From: Omnitrophica WOR_2 bacterium RIFOXYA2_FULL_38_17
Lineage (GTDB): Bacteria > Omnitrophota > Gorgyraeia > Zapsychrales > Zapsychraceae
Assembly: GCA_001805965.1 (NCBI GenBank)
Contig: MHHG01000025.1
Location: forward strand, 1 to 48,968
Direction: 5' to 3'
Length of the DNA: 48,968 nt
Shown here one piece after another: positions 1 to 7,579 of the stretch; within the stretch, counting starts at the first letter, position 1, and each line of letters begins with the position of its first letter. Under the pieces are notes generated by a model. The model did not search any database, had not been told where the DNA came from, and was given only the letters and a program-made list of their open reading frames with translations. The position numbers were made by a program, and so were the translations under genes.

Positions 1-5
1 CAATA

Positions 6-1082
6 ATGTCTATTGTTAACAAAAAGAGCAAAATACTCGTAGCTATGAGCGGCGGAGTAGATTCTTCAGTAGCTGCATATTTGCTGAAGGAGGATGGCCA
101 CGATGTGGTTGGTATTACAATGTGTTTAGGTGTTGCAGATGTTGTAAATGATTCTTCAGTTAAATGCTGCGGGGCAGAGGCAATTAACGACGCTAGAAGG
201 GTATGCCAAAGCATAGGTATACCACATTATGTGCTTGATTTTTCAGCCGACCTGGAAAATATGGTCATTAAGAATTTTGTTGATGAATATATTTCTGGCA
301 GGACTCCAAATCCATGTGTCAGATGCAATGAATATTTAAAATTCGGCAAGCTGTTGGAATATGCAAAAAACATGGGATTTGATTTTCTTGCCACTGGACA
401 TTATGCGGGAATTAAAGAAATCAACGGCGATTATTTTTTATGTAGGCCAAAAGATAATAAAAAAGACCAGACGTATTTTTTATATTCAATTAAGAAAGCT
501 GATCTATCAAAGATTTTATTCCCTTTGGCGGAATTTACTAAAGATGAGATCAGAGAGATCGCGCATGCTGCTGACTTGACGGTCGCATCAAAGGCCCAAA
601 GCCAAGACGTGTGTTTTGTTCCGGGCAATGATTATAAGAATTTTGTTTCCAAGAGAATGGGAAAGATTGAATATGGGGACATTGTAAGCATATCGGGTGA
701 TCTTTTGGGTAAGCATGAAGGTATTATTAAGTATACAAGAGGACAAAGGGGCGGACTAGGCATTGCTTTAGGACGGCCACAGTATGTTGTCGAAATAGAT
801 GTTGATAATAATAGAATAATTGTTGGAGATAAGAAAGATCTTTTAACCAAGAAGTTAATGGCAAGTAATGTGAACAGATTCGTAGAAGAATTTCCTAAAA
901 CAGTTTTTGTTCAGATACGATATGGTCACAAACAAGCTTCATGTTCATTAGACTTTATCGATGGGAACAAGGCCAGTGTCGTTTTCGATTTACCTCAAGA
1001 AGCTGTAACAAAGGGTCAATCTGTGGTATTCTATAAAAATAATATTGTTCTTGGCGGAGGGACGATTGAATCTTATTCATAG
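6..1082 (+). CDS. mnmA: tRNA-specific 2-thiouridylase MnmA
   Basis: Cytoplasmic tRNA-modifying enzyme that adenylates and then thiolates U34 of Lys, Glu and Gln tRNAs, with sulfur delivered by a persulfide relay. The 358-aa length is normal. The PP-loop SGGVDSS is at residues 15-21. The two catalytic cysteines of the family are present: C104 in NPCVRCN and C203 in QDVCFV. GHYA and QTYFLY are further family motifs, and the C-terminal third is the usual beta-barrel. The start lies 5 bases from the window edge; SGGVDSS at residue 15 fits a normal N-terminus, so the gene is probably complete, but its ribosome binding site cannot be seen. nadA follows after 8 bp, so the two are probably cotranscribed. 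Confidence 0.96.
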   Translation: MSIVNKKSKILVAMSGGVDSSVAAYLLKEDGHDVVGITMCLGVADVVNDSSVKCCGAEAINDARRVCQSIGIPHYVLDFSADLENMVIKNFVDEYISGRTPNPCVRCNEYLKFGKLLEYAKNMGFDFLATGHYAGIKEINGDYFLCRPKDNKKDQTYFLYSIKKADLSKILFPLAEFTKDEIREIAHAADLTVASKAQSQDVCFVPGNDYKNFVSKRMGKIEYGDIVSISGDLLGKHEGIIKYTRGQRGGLGIALGRPQYVVEIDVDNNRIIVGDKKDLLTKKLMASNVNRFVEEFPKTVFVQIRYGHKQASCSLDFIDGNKASVVFDLPQEAVTKGQSVVFYKNNIVLGGGTIESYS

Positions 1083-1090
1083 AAAGGTAT

Positions 1091-2035
1091 ATGATGGATT
1101 TGCAAAAAAGAATTGAAGAATTAAAGAAAAAAAGAAATGCCGTTATATTAGTGCATAACTACCAACTTCCTGAGGTTCAAGATATTGGCGATTTTGTTGG
1201 GGACTCTCTCGGGTTAAGTATAGAAGCTTCGAAGACAGCTGCTGATGTTATTGTTTTCTGCGGGGTTTATTTTATGGCGGAAACTGCTAAGATACTTTCT
1301 CCTCATAAAACTGTTTTGATACCAGATGCAAGTTCCGGATGCCCTATGGCAGATATGATAACAGCGGAGCAGCTCAGGGAATTAAAAGCAAAACATCCAA
1401 AGGCAAAAGTCATGTGTTATGTAAACACATCAGCAGAAGTAAAAGCTGAGTGCGATTATTGTTGCACATCAGCAAATGCCGAAAGAATGCTAACTGAGGC
1501 TTTCAGCGATGATGATGAAATTATTTTTGTTCCAGACAAATATTTAGCTTTGTATGCTGCTAATAGGACTGGGAGAAAAGTAATCTTTTGGCATGGATAT
1601 TGCAAATCACATTTAAAAATTTTGCCTGAACATATCCATCAACAAAAAGAACTGCATCCAAAAGCTTTAGTAATGGCACATCCAGAATGTTTAAGCGCAG
1701 TAACTCAAATGGCGGATGCTGTTCTTTCTACTTCAGGCATGCTAGAATATGTTAAACGATTTGATGCTAAGGAGTTTATTGTTGGGACTGAAGTAGGGAT
1801 GCTGCATTCTCTTAGAAAAGCAAATCCTGGAAAGAAATTCTATCCTGCATCTGATATAGCAATTTGCCCGAATATGAAAAAAATTACTCTTGAAAAAGTT
1901 ATTAGATCTCTTGAAGAGATGAGAGATGAAGTTGTTTTGTCCGAAGAAATTATCTCAAAAGCACATAAAAGTATTTTTCGCATGATAAATATTGGCAAAT
2001 CCAGTGACGTAGCTAGTACAGAAGCTAAAATTTAA
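1091..2035 (+). CDS. nadA: quinolinate synthase NadA
   Basis: Iron-sulfur enzyme that condenses iminoaspartate with dihydroxyacetone phosphate to quinolinate in de novo NAD synthesis. At 314 aa it is the short form of the family. The three [4Fe-4S] ligands are visible at the expected spacing: C84 in SSGCPMAD, C171 in WHGYCKSH and C259 in AICPNMK. Substrate motifs CGVYFMAETAKIL and STSGML are also present. An AGAAAGG ribosome binding site lies at 1081-1087; ATG 1091 and ATG 1094 are equally possible starts. nadB and nadC are not in the window. The gene follows mnmA by 8 bp; NadA and MnmA share no pathway, so the pairing looks like simple operon packing. Confidence 0.96.
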   Translation: MMDLQKRIEELKKKRNAVILVHNYQLPEVQDIGDFVGDSLGLSIEASKTAADVIVFCGVYFMAETAKILSPHKTVLIPDASSGCPMADMITAEQLRELKAKHPKAKVMCYVNTSAEVKAECDYCCTSANAERMLTEAFSDDDEIIFVPDKYLALYAANRTGRKVIFWHGYCKSHLKILPEHIHQQKELHPKALVMAHPECLSAVTQMADAVLSTSGMLEYVKRFDAKEFIVGTEVGMLHSLRKANPGKKFYPASDIAICPNMKKITLEKVIRSLEEMRDEVVLSEEIISKAHKSIFRMINIGKSSDVASTEAKI

Positions 2036-2059
2036 GTCTTACTTATAGAATATTAAGAT

Positions 2060-2716
2060 ATGAAACAAGTTAATAGCAAAGCAAAATATATCCTTTTGGA
2101 ACTGATTAATCATCTTCCATTTTCTATTTTTGGAGTTGTAACAGGTATGATTATGGTTGGATTGCTTACCTTTATTGCAATTGTTTCAGGAGGAGAGGGT
2201 CTTCTTAATCATGCTTCAGAAGAATTATTCCATGTTTTTCATCCAGTTCATGTGTTGTTAAGCGCTGTTGCAACAACAGCAATGTATTGGAAACATGAAC
2301 GTTCATGGATAAAAGCAATAATAGTAGGGATGCTTGGCTCAATACTTATATGCGGGTTAAGTGATACGATCTTTCCATTTTTGGGGGGAATTCTGCTTGG
2401 AGCACAAATGCATATTCATATTTGCGTTTTTGAGCATTATCAACTGGTTGTCCCTTTTGCTATTTTAGGAGTTATTGTAGGTTTTACGATCGGGAATGCT
2501 CTTGAGCGTCCAACGGAATATTCTCACTCAATGCATGTTTTTGTAAGTAGTGCAGCTTCAATTCTTTATTTAATAAGTTATGGTTTAGACTCATGGGTTC
2601 ATTCTTTGGGAGGCGTTTTAATTCTTACAATATTGGCAGTAATGATACCATGTTGTTTAAGCGACATTGTTTTTCCGCTCACATGTACTCACAAAAAGTG
2701 TGGATGCGAATGTTAA
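2060..2716 (+). CDS. internally duplicated His/Cys-rich membrane protein, possible metal transporter
   Basis: I do not recognise a named family. The 218-aa protein has about six hydrophobic segments and looks like two copies of one half. Half one has HPVHVLLS (H61, H64) followed by CGLSDTIFP (D102). Half two has HSMHVFVS (H156, H159) followed by CCLSDIVFP (D202). The spacing between paired His and the SDxxFP motif is 41 and 46 residues. Other histidines sit in MHIHICVFEH. The tail CTHKKCGCEC packs four cysteines and one histidine into the last ten residues. Paired His/Asp within membrane segments plus a Cys tail suggest metal or small-cation handling, but this is inference only. The gene follows nadA by 24 bp with a weak ribosome binding site, and tatA comes 44 bp later. 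Confidence 0.6.
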   Translation: MKQVNSKAKYILLELINHLPFSIFGVVTGMIMVGLLTFIAIVSGGEGLLNHASEELFHVFHPVHVLLSAVATTAMYWKHERSWIKAIIVGMLGSILICGLSDTIFPFLGGILLGAQMHIHICVFEHYQLVVPFAILGVIVGFTIGNALERPTEYSHSMHVFVSSAASILYLISYGLDSWVHSLGGVLILTILAVMIPCCLSDIVFPLTCTHKKCGCEC

Positions 2717-2760
2717 CAATGATTTTTGTAGTTTTTTTAAATATATAAATAGGAGCTAAT

Positions 2761-2937
2761 ATGTTTAATTTTGGCATGGGCGAATTAATTGTAATACTAA
2801 TTATAGTGCTTTTATTGTTTGGTGCATCCAAACTGCCCGAAATCGCTAGGGCATTGGGCAAATCTATTAATGAGTTTAAAAAAGCGACTAAAGAAGTTCA
2901 AAGCGAAATTGATGATATCTCAAAGGATGAGAAGTAA
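2761..2937 (+). CDS. tatA: twin-arginine translocase subunit TatA
   Basis: A 58-aa protein. It begins [20 protein letters not shown], the single TatA/E transmembrane helix with the usual glycine and glutamate near its start. Next comes [17 protein letters not shown], the conserved hinge and amphipathic helix with FG and the LPEIARALG signature, then an acidic tail. TatA oligomers form the size-variable passage for folded twin-arginine substrates. A clear AGGAGC ribosome binding site lies at 2751-2756. No tatC is in the window, so the partner must be elsewhere. TatA, TatB and TatE are hard to separate by sequence alone; the length and motif fit TatA/E. Confidence 0.93.
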   Translation: MFNFGMGELIVILIIVLLLFGASKLPEIARALGKSINEFKKATKEVQSEIDDISKDEK

Positions 2938-2956
2938 AACATTCAGGATGTTTGAA

Positions 2957-2984
2957 TTGACAACCATCTTCGGGATGATATGAT
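2957..2984 (+). promoter_or_regulatory. strong sigma-70-type promoter
   Basis: A perfect TTGACA (2957-2962), a 16-bp spacer and TATGAT (2979-2984, five of six matches). Predicted transcription start near 2991. It lies 20 bp after the tatA stop. The transcript would run into the terminator at 3078-3132 before reaching the CBS gene at 3169. Confidence 0.6.
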
Positions 2985-3024
2985 TTTTATTAAGCATTAA
3001 TTTGCTTATTTGGATTCTTATATT

Positions 3025-3093
3025 ATGGTAAAAAGCTTTAAAATGTACATTAATTTAGAATTGTCTATTGAATTATTAGCTGTATTTGTTTGA
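3025..3093 (+). CDS. possible 22-codon leader peptide upstream of the CBS gene
   Basis: A short open frame within the putative leader transcript, starting ATG GTA AAA AGC and ending at TGA 3091-3093. Its last codons cover the 5' arm of the terminator at 3078-3132, the arrangement expected if translation controlled terminator folding. The ribosome binding site is poor (GGA about ten bases upstream), there is no run of one amino-acid codon, and a frame this short can occur by chance. Confidence 0.2.
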   Translation: MVKSFKMYINLELSIELLAVFV

Positions 3094-3132
3094 GCAAGCC
3101 ATTTGTTCAAATATGGTACAGCTTATTTTTTT
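3078..3132 (+). terminator. intrinsic terminator or attenuator before the CBS gene
   Basis: The arm AGCTGTATT (3078-3086) pairs with GGTACAGCT (3115-3123), with two G-T pairs. An inner TTTGA (3089-3093) pairs with TCAAA (3107-3111). The hairpin is followed by seven T residues at 3126-3132. It ends 37 nt before the CBS start codon and lies downstream of the promoter at 2957-2984, so it either ends a roughly 140-nt RNA or attenuates the CBS gene. Confidence 0.6.
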
Positions 3133-3168
3133 AGTGAACGATTTAATTTTTTTGAAGGGAGGGCGCGA

Positions 3169-3564
3169 ATGGTTAAAATTAAAGAAATTATGACAAGAAA
3201 TGTTATTACGGTAAAACCTGATACATCAGTTGAAGTAATTATTAAGATTTTAACTGTTAGAAAATTAACTGGCATACCAGTTGTAGATGATGATAACACT
3301 CTTCTTGGTATAGTTTCTGAGAAAGACCTCTTGGGCTTGCTATTTAAACATGAGAAACTGGAAAACATGAAAGCAGCGGATTACATGACTCGTGATGTAG
3401 AAAGCTTTGATATTGAAGATTCGTTAGAACATGTTTGCACTTTTTTGCTTGATCAGGCTTTTAGACGTGTAACAGTCGTAAGCGAAGGAAAACTAATGGG
3501 GATTATTTCCAGGACAGATATTATTGCTTATATCTATAGGGAGTATGTAAAAAAGAAATCATGA
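3169..3564 (+). CDS. paired CBS-domain protein
   Basis: A 131-aa cytoplasmic protein made only of two CBS domains, which usually bind adenine nucleotides or related ligands and report energy state. The first copy runs MTRNVITVKPDTSV to LLGIVSEKDLL, the second MTRDVESFDIEDSL to LMGIISRTDII; each ends with the usual G-I-(V/I)-S-x-x-D signature. The start at 3169 is chosen because AAGGGAGGG lies just upstream and the product begins at the first CBS strand; an upstream in-frame ATG at 3103 would read through the preceding terminator. It is probably controlled by the leader terminator at 3078-3132. Its target protein is unknown. Confidence 0.88.
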   Translation: MVKIKEIMTRNVITVKPDTSVEVIIKILTVRKLTGIPVVDDDNTLLGIVSEKDLLGLLFKHEKLENMKAADYMTRDVESFDIEDSLEHVCTFLLDQAFRRVTVVSEGKLMGIISRTDIIAYIYREYVKKKS

Positions 3565-3637
3565 TCGACTGTAAAACTCTAATATAAAAAGATTTTAAAA
3601 ACCAATTTTAAAAAGCAATAATTGAATTTTATATTTA

Positions 3638-3673
3638 CAGACGGCCCAACTCAGACCTCACGGCTGTCTTTTT
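3638..3673 (+). terminator. intrinsic terminator 12 nt before the next start codon
   Basis: GACGGCC (3640-3646) pairs with GGCTGTC (3662-3668) across a 15-nt loop with one G-T pair, followed by five T residues (3669-3673). It would end the CBS transcript. The next start codon is at 3686, so no promoter can fit between them; the downstream gene must be reached by read-through of this hairpin or by regulated attenuation. Confidence 0.7.
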
Positions 3674-3685
3674 AGGTTAATAAGT

Positions 3686-5347
3686 ATGATAAAAGCTGCT
3701 AACTATTTTAAAGCGATATTTTTATTGTTTTTGATAGTGTCTTTTTCATCTCTATCTTTTGCTCAAACCATTGAAAGCATTAATGAGGGAGAGACGTCAC
3801 TAAGTGTTGTTTATTTGACAGGAATCGGGTGCAGTAATTGTGCTGTTGTTGACCCAATTCTTTTCACAGAGACAACCAGGAAATTTCCTAATTTAATTAT
3901 TTTTGAATATGAAATATTTAAATCAAAAGTAATTAATGAGGATGTTAAGAAACAGTATTTTGCTTCGTATATTGCTAATAATTATGTCGGCGTTCCTTTT
4001 CTTTTAGCAGACAAATCAAATAATTATGTTGGCAGAATTCAGGTAGTTAATGCGCTAAACAATCTGCAGACACTAAAGCAGAATAGTTTTCCAAGTCAAG
4101 ATGGGGAATTGATCCCTTTTACCTCATTAGATTTAACAAAACTTCCCGGAAAGCTGAATATTTGGACAAAGAACCGCATATTAATAAAAGGTGACGGCGG
4201 CGAAAATAATCAATTAAAGAGAATTCTTATAGCTGAAGATTTGTCGGAAGCGCTTAAAGATGTTCAATGTCAGAAGGTTAAGCCAGTTCCAGTCGAAATA
4301 TCAATGGGCAGCATAGAGTTTGTTCATGCAGTCATGATAGGTAACTGGCGGCTGCAATGGAATGGCAAGGGAGTAGCTGTAAAGTCTGATAAAGACGGAT
4401 CACAATTATACCTGCACCTTATGATCTTAGCGTTGATATTATTGGCGGTTTCTGTCTCATTTTTGCGAATTAAAAAAACAAAAAAAGGCACCCCAATTAA
4501 GTTCGAAATACGTGGAAAGAAAAGAGACCTTGTTATTACAGTTATTTCATTAGTTTCTTTAATAGCGTTTTTTGCTTCTGCAAAAAACATTTCTCCGGAT
4601 TTTCTTGAAAAGATAGGTTATGATTTGCCTTTGCCGATATTTACATTTTTTATCGCTCTTGTAGATGGCTTTAATCCATGCAATATGTTTGTTCTTACAT
4701 GTCTAATGGCTTTATTAATTGCAACTTCTGATTCAAGAAAAAGACTTTATATAGTAGCCGGCAGCTTTATATCAATGGTTTATATTTTTTATTATATCTT
4801 TATGGCTGCATGGCTTAATGTTTTTAAATATGTGACTTTTATAACTCCTCTTCGCATATCAATAGCTGTGCTGTCGCTAGTTGCAGGTTTTATAAACTGC
4901 AAAGAGCTTTTATTCTTTAAAATGGGCATATCCTTGACAATTCCTGATAAACAAAAAGATCCGCTGTTTAAAAGGATCGAAGCGATGAAAGATGTTATAA
5001 GGAATGGATCTTTGCCAATTTTAATAACCTCATCAATCGGCTTAGCAGTTTTTTCTTCTTTAATTGAATTGCCTTGTACTGCAGGATTTCCAATAATTTA
5101 TACCGGAATTTTATCAGGCAAAGGTCTTAAAAGCTCATTTTCTTATTATGCCTATTTAGCTTTTTATAATTTAATTTATGTTTTGCCTCTTCTGGTCATT
5201 GTCGCTATCTTGATATTTTCCTTTAGGGCAAGGCAAATCACTCAAAGGCAAATGGAGATCATCAAATTCATAGGGGGCATAATAATGTTGCTCCTTGGAA
5301 CACTTCTTTTAGTTAATCCAGGATTGCTTGGAGTGGGCATTAGTTAA
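3686..5347 (+). CDS. DsbD/CcdA-like membrane thiol reductant carrier with N-terminal thioredoxin-like domain
   Basis: A 553-aa envelope protein. Residues 1-27 are a signal peptide. A periplasmic thioredoxin-like domain follows with the redox pair C49-S-N-C52. After one membrane helix (about 245-262), residues 285-550 form a multi-pass domain of the CcdA/DsbD-beta type, with the two expected transmembrane cysteines in GFNPC (C332) and ELPC (C464). Such proteins carry electrons from cytoplasmic thioredoxin across the membrane to periplasmic thiols. DsbD has its thioredoxin domain at the C-terminus; here it is N-terminal, so this is a rearranged architecture. Only a weak TAGG ribosome binding site is visible, immediately after the terminator at 3638-3673. 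A chromate-transporter-family gene follows after 15 bp. Confidence 0.82.
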   Translation: MIKAANYFKAIFLLFLIVSFSSLSFAQTIESINEGETSLSVVYLTGIGCSNCAVVDPILFTETTRKFPNLIIFEYEIFKSKVINEDVKKQYFASYIANNYVGVPFLLADKSNNYVGRIQVVNALNNLQTLKQNSFPSQDGELIPFTSLDLTKLPGKLNIWTKNRILIKGDGGENNQLKRILIAEDLSEALKDVQCQKVKPVPVEISMGSIEFVHAVMIGNWRLQWNGKGVAVKSDKDGSQLYLHLMILALILLAVSVSFLRIKKTKKGTPIKFEIRGKKRDLVITVISLVSLIAFFASAKNISPDFLEKIGYDLPLPIFTFFIALVDGFNPCNMFVLTCLMALLIATSDSRKRLYIVAGSFISMVYIFYYIFMAAWLNVFKYVTFITPLRISIAVLSLVAGFINCKELLFFKMGISLTIPDKQKDPLFKRIEAMKDVIRNGSLPILITSSIGLAVFSSLIELPCTAGFPIIYTGILSGKGLKSSFSYYAYLAFYNLIYVLPLLVIVAILIFSFRARQITQRQMEIIKFIGGIIMLLLGTLLLVNPGLLGVGIS

Positions 5348-5362
5348 AAATCAGATCTTATT

Positions 5363-5881
5363 ATGATATTGTTCCAATTATTTTTATCCTTTTTAAAGAT
5401 AGGGCTTTTTGCAATTGGAGGGGCATACTCTTTTCTTCCTTTAATAGAAAAAGAAGTTGTGGGTAAATACAGCTGGTTAACAAAGGAAGAGTTTTTAGAA
5501 GTGCTTGCTATTGTTAAGTTTTTCCCAGGAGCTATTTCTATAAAGTATGCAACATATACTGGCTATAAAATGGCGGGAGTATGGGGCATTTTTGCAGCAA
5601 ACATAGGTAACTTTTTAGCTCCAGTATTAATTATTATATTTGTAACAAAATTCTACATAAAGCATAGATCCCTTCCTCAGCTTGAAAGCTCTTTTAACAC
5701 AATACAATTAGTGGTTTTTTCTATGATAATTGCAGTCGCTTTTCAGACAATTAAAATCGAACAATTGATGAATGTTAAAAGCATAGTAATAGTTTTAGCA
5801 TCTTTTGTTCTTTTTTTATATGCGAAAGTGCATCCCGCATTAATCATTTTAAGTGCAGGATTGTTAGGAATGTTTATTTAA
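5363..5881 (+). CDS. single-domain chromate-transporter-family (ChrA) protein
   Basis: A 172-aa multi-pass protein with the ChrA domain signatures FLKIGLFAIGGAYSFLPLIEKEVV near the start (residues about 10-33) and FFPGAISIKYATYTGYKMAG (about 53-72). Classical ChrA is about 400 aa with two homologous halves; short members usually occur as a pair of adjacent genes. Here only one half exists: the preceding gene is a DsbD-like protein and the next an NSS symporter. It might homodimerise or transport another anion. There is no evidence in the sequence for chromate as substrate. It probably shares a transcript with the preceding gene (15 bp gap). Confidence 0.8.
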   Translation: MILFQLFLSFLKIGLFAIGGAYSFLPLIEKEVVGKYSWLTKEEFLEVLAIVKFFPGAISIKYATYTGYKMAGVWGIFAANIGNFLAPVLIIIFVTKFYIKHRSLPQLESSFNTIQLVVFSMIIAVAFQTIKIEQLMNVKSIVIVLASFVLFLYAKVHPALIILSAGLLGMFI

Positions 5882-5910
5882 CTTATTAGTATTACAGCAA
5901 AGGAAATAAT

Positions 5911-7374
5911 ATGGAAAGAAGTAGGTGGTCTTCAAAGTTAATATTTCTATTTGCAGCAATTGGATCAGCCGTGGGGATGGGAAATGTTTGGAGATTCCCG
6001 TACCTGGCAGGCAAATATGGAGGCGGGGCATTTTTAATCCCTTATCTTATTATGTTAGGTGTTATGGGGATACCGCTCTTAATTATGGAATTTGCAATAG
6101 GCCAAAAAATGCAATTAGGCGCAGTTGGCGCATTTGGTAACATAAAGAAAAAATTAGCTTCAATTGGGCTTGGGGCTGTTTTATGTGGTTTTGTTGTTGT
6201 GAGTTACTATGCTGTTGTAATGGCATGGTCTTTGATGTATTTAGTTTATTCATTCACTCTGAAATGGGGTACGGACACAAAGGCTTTCTTTTTTAATGAT
6301 GTTCTCCATTTAAGTAATGGCGTAGGGACCATGGGATATATTTCTGTCCCGATTATTTTCTCATTGATAATAATTTGGCTTTTGGTTTATTTTTCCGTTT
6401 GGAAGGGTGTTAAGAGTGTTGGGAATGTTGTTATAGTTACAATGCCATTACCGGTTATTCTTTTGATTGTTCTGCTGATTCGGGGAATCACGTTGCCTGG
6501 TGCTATGAACGGAATAATATTCTATTTAAAACCTAACTTTATTGCATTACTTGATTTTGAAGTATGGAGCGCAGCTATGTCTCAGATTTTCTTTACTTTA
6601 ACCTTGGCATTTGGGGTAATGATCGCTTATGCAAGTTTTCAGCATGAATCCAGCGACATTGCCAAAAGTGCAATAATTACTTCAGTGGCAGATTCCAGCA
6701 TTTCAATAGTTGCCGGATTTGCAGTTTTTTCAACTCTAGGCTATATGTCTTTAAAAAGTGGCGTCCCGGTTTCTGAACTTGCAGCTTCAGGTCCGAGCCT
6801 TGCTTTTATTGTGTTTCCAAAAGCGCTATCCTTGGTTCCTATGGCGCCTTTATTTGCAGTGCTCTTTTTTATTATGCTTATAACATTGGGAATTGACAGT
6901 GCTTTTTCTCTAGTGGAAGCTGTTTCTACCGTTCTTCATGATAATTATCCTGAGATTAGAAGAGAAGACGTTTCAATGTATGTTTGTGTGTTTGGGTTTA
7001 TAGCGGGAATCATTTTTTCAACCTTTGCAGGATTGTATTACTTGGATATAACTGACCATTTTATTACAAATTATGGCTTGGTCGGAATTGGTCTTCTTGA
7101 AGTTATTGCAGTCGGGTGGATCTATAAAGCTGAAAATTTAAGAAAGTATATTAACGAAGTGTCTGATATCAAGATAGGAAAATGGTGGAATATATTAATT
7201 AAGTTTATAATTCCTGTGATTCTTTCCTTACTTCTAGTTACAGGTATTTATAGGGACATTAAAACCCCATATGAAGGCTATCCCCAGTGGGCTTTATTTA
7301 CTTTTGGATGGCTGATGTTAGCAGCTGTTTTTACAATTAGCTATATATTTTCTCTTTTTTCGAATGATAAGTGA
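5911..7374 (+). CDS. sodium-dependent transporter of the NSS (SNF) family
   Basis: A 487-aa inner-membrane symporter with about twelve membrane segments. The first helix carries the family signature AAIGSAVGMGNVWRFPYLAG with the unwound sodium and substrate binding stretch. The next contains GGGAFLIPYLIMLGVMGIPL and then EFAIGQ. Bacterial members (LeuT, MhsT, Tyt1) take up amino acids with Na+. The substrate cannot be told here. The ribosome binding site AAAGGA precedes ATG 5911. It lies 29 bp after the ChrA-like gene. Confidence 0.92.
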   Translation: MERSRWSSKLIFLFAAIGSAVGMGNVWRFPYLAGKYGGGAFLIPYLIMLGVMGIPLLIMEFAIGQKMQLGAVGAFGNIKKKLASIGLGAVLCGFVVVSYYAVVMAWSLMYLVYSFTLKWGTDTKAFFFNDVLHLSNGVGTMGYISVPIIFSLIIIWLLVYFSVWKGVKSVGNVVIVTMPLPVILLIVLLIRGITLPGAMNGIIFYLKPNFIALLDFEVWSAAMSQIFFTLTLAFGVMIAYASFQHESSDIAKSAIITSVADSSISIVAGFAVFSTLGYMSLKSGVPVSELAASGPSLAFIVFPKALSLVPMAPLFAVLFFIMLITLGIDSAFSLVEAVSTVLHDNYPEIRREDVSMYVCVFGFIAGIIFSTFAGLYYLDITDHFITNYGLVGIGLLEVIAVGWIYKAENLRKYINEVSDIKIGKWWNILIKFIIPVILSLLLVTGIYRDIKTPYEGYPQWALFTFGWLMLAAVFTISYIFSLFSNDK

Positions 7375-7421
7375 GAATTTGGCTGAATTATGTGTTTTTT
7401 GGGGATATCAAAAAAATTTTC

Positions 7422-7450
7422 TTGCTAAAAAACACGATAGGCAGTAGAAT
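7422..7450 (+). promoter_or_regulatory. sigma-70-type promoter of a short leader or small RNA
   Basis: TTGCTA (7422-7427), a 17-bp spacer and TAGAAT (7445-7450). Predicted start near 7457. The transcript would reach the terminator at 7515-7546 after about 90 nt. Confidence 0.5.
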
Positions 7451-7456
7451 AATTCA

Positions 7457-7546
7457 CAAATCAAAAAGGAGATGATAATTGAATGTTTTCATTGTAACTT
7501 TTGGTTAACTTGAAGGGCAACTCTTAAAAAAGAGTTGCCCTTTTTT
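7457..7546 (+). ncRNA. putative 90-nt leader or small RNA upstream of cheD
   Basis: Bounded by the promoter at 7422-7450 and a strong terminator. It contains AAAAAGGAG (about 7463-7471), which looks like a ribosome binding site, followed by tiny frames: TTG at 7478 gives 9 codons at good spacing, and ATG at 7472 gives 13 codons but too close to the site. No known riboswitch class was recognised. It could be a leader peptide region of cheD or an independent small RNA. Confidence 0.35.
7515..7546 (+). terminator. strong intrinsic terminator
   Basis: A perfect 11-bp stem: GGGCAACTCTT (7515-7525) with AAGAGTTGCCC (7530-7540), loop AAAA, followed by six T residues (7541-7546). It ends 34 nt before the cheD start codon. 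Confidence 0.9.
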
Positions 7547-7579
7547 ATTTCTAACATTGAAAGACAAAAGGAGGCCTGA

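Noticed and set aside
2937..2984. Short hairpins AAACAT/ATGTTT and CATC/GATG after tatA as a terminator
   Set aside because: Stems of 4-6 bp without a T-tract; the sequence reads better as a promoter.
3103..3168. Upstream ATG giving a 22-residue longer CBS protein
   Set aside because: It would lie inside the terminator and lacks a ribosome binding site; ATG 3169 has AAGGGAGGG and fits the domain start.
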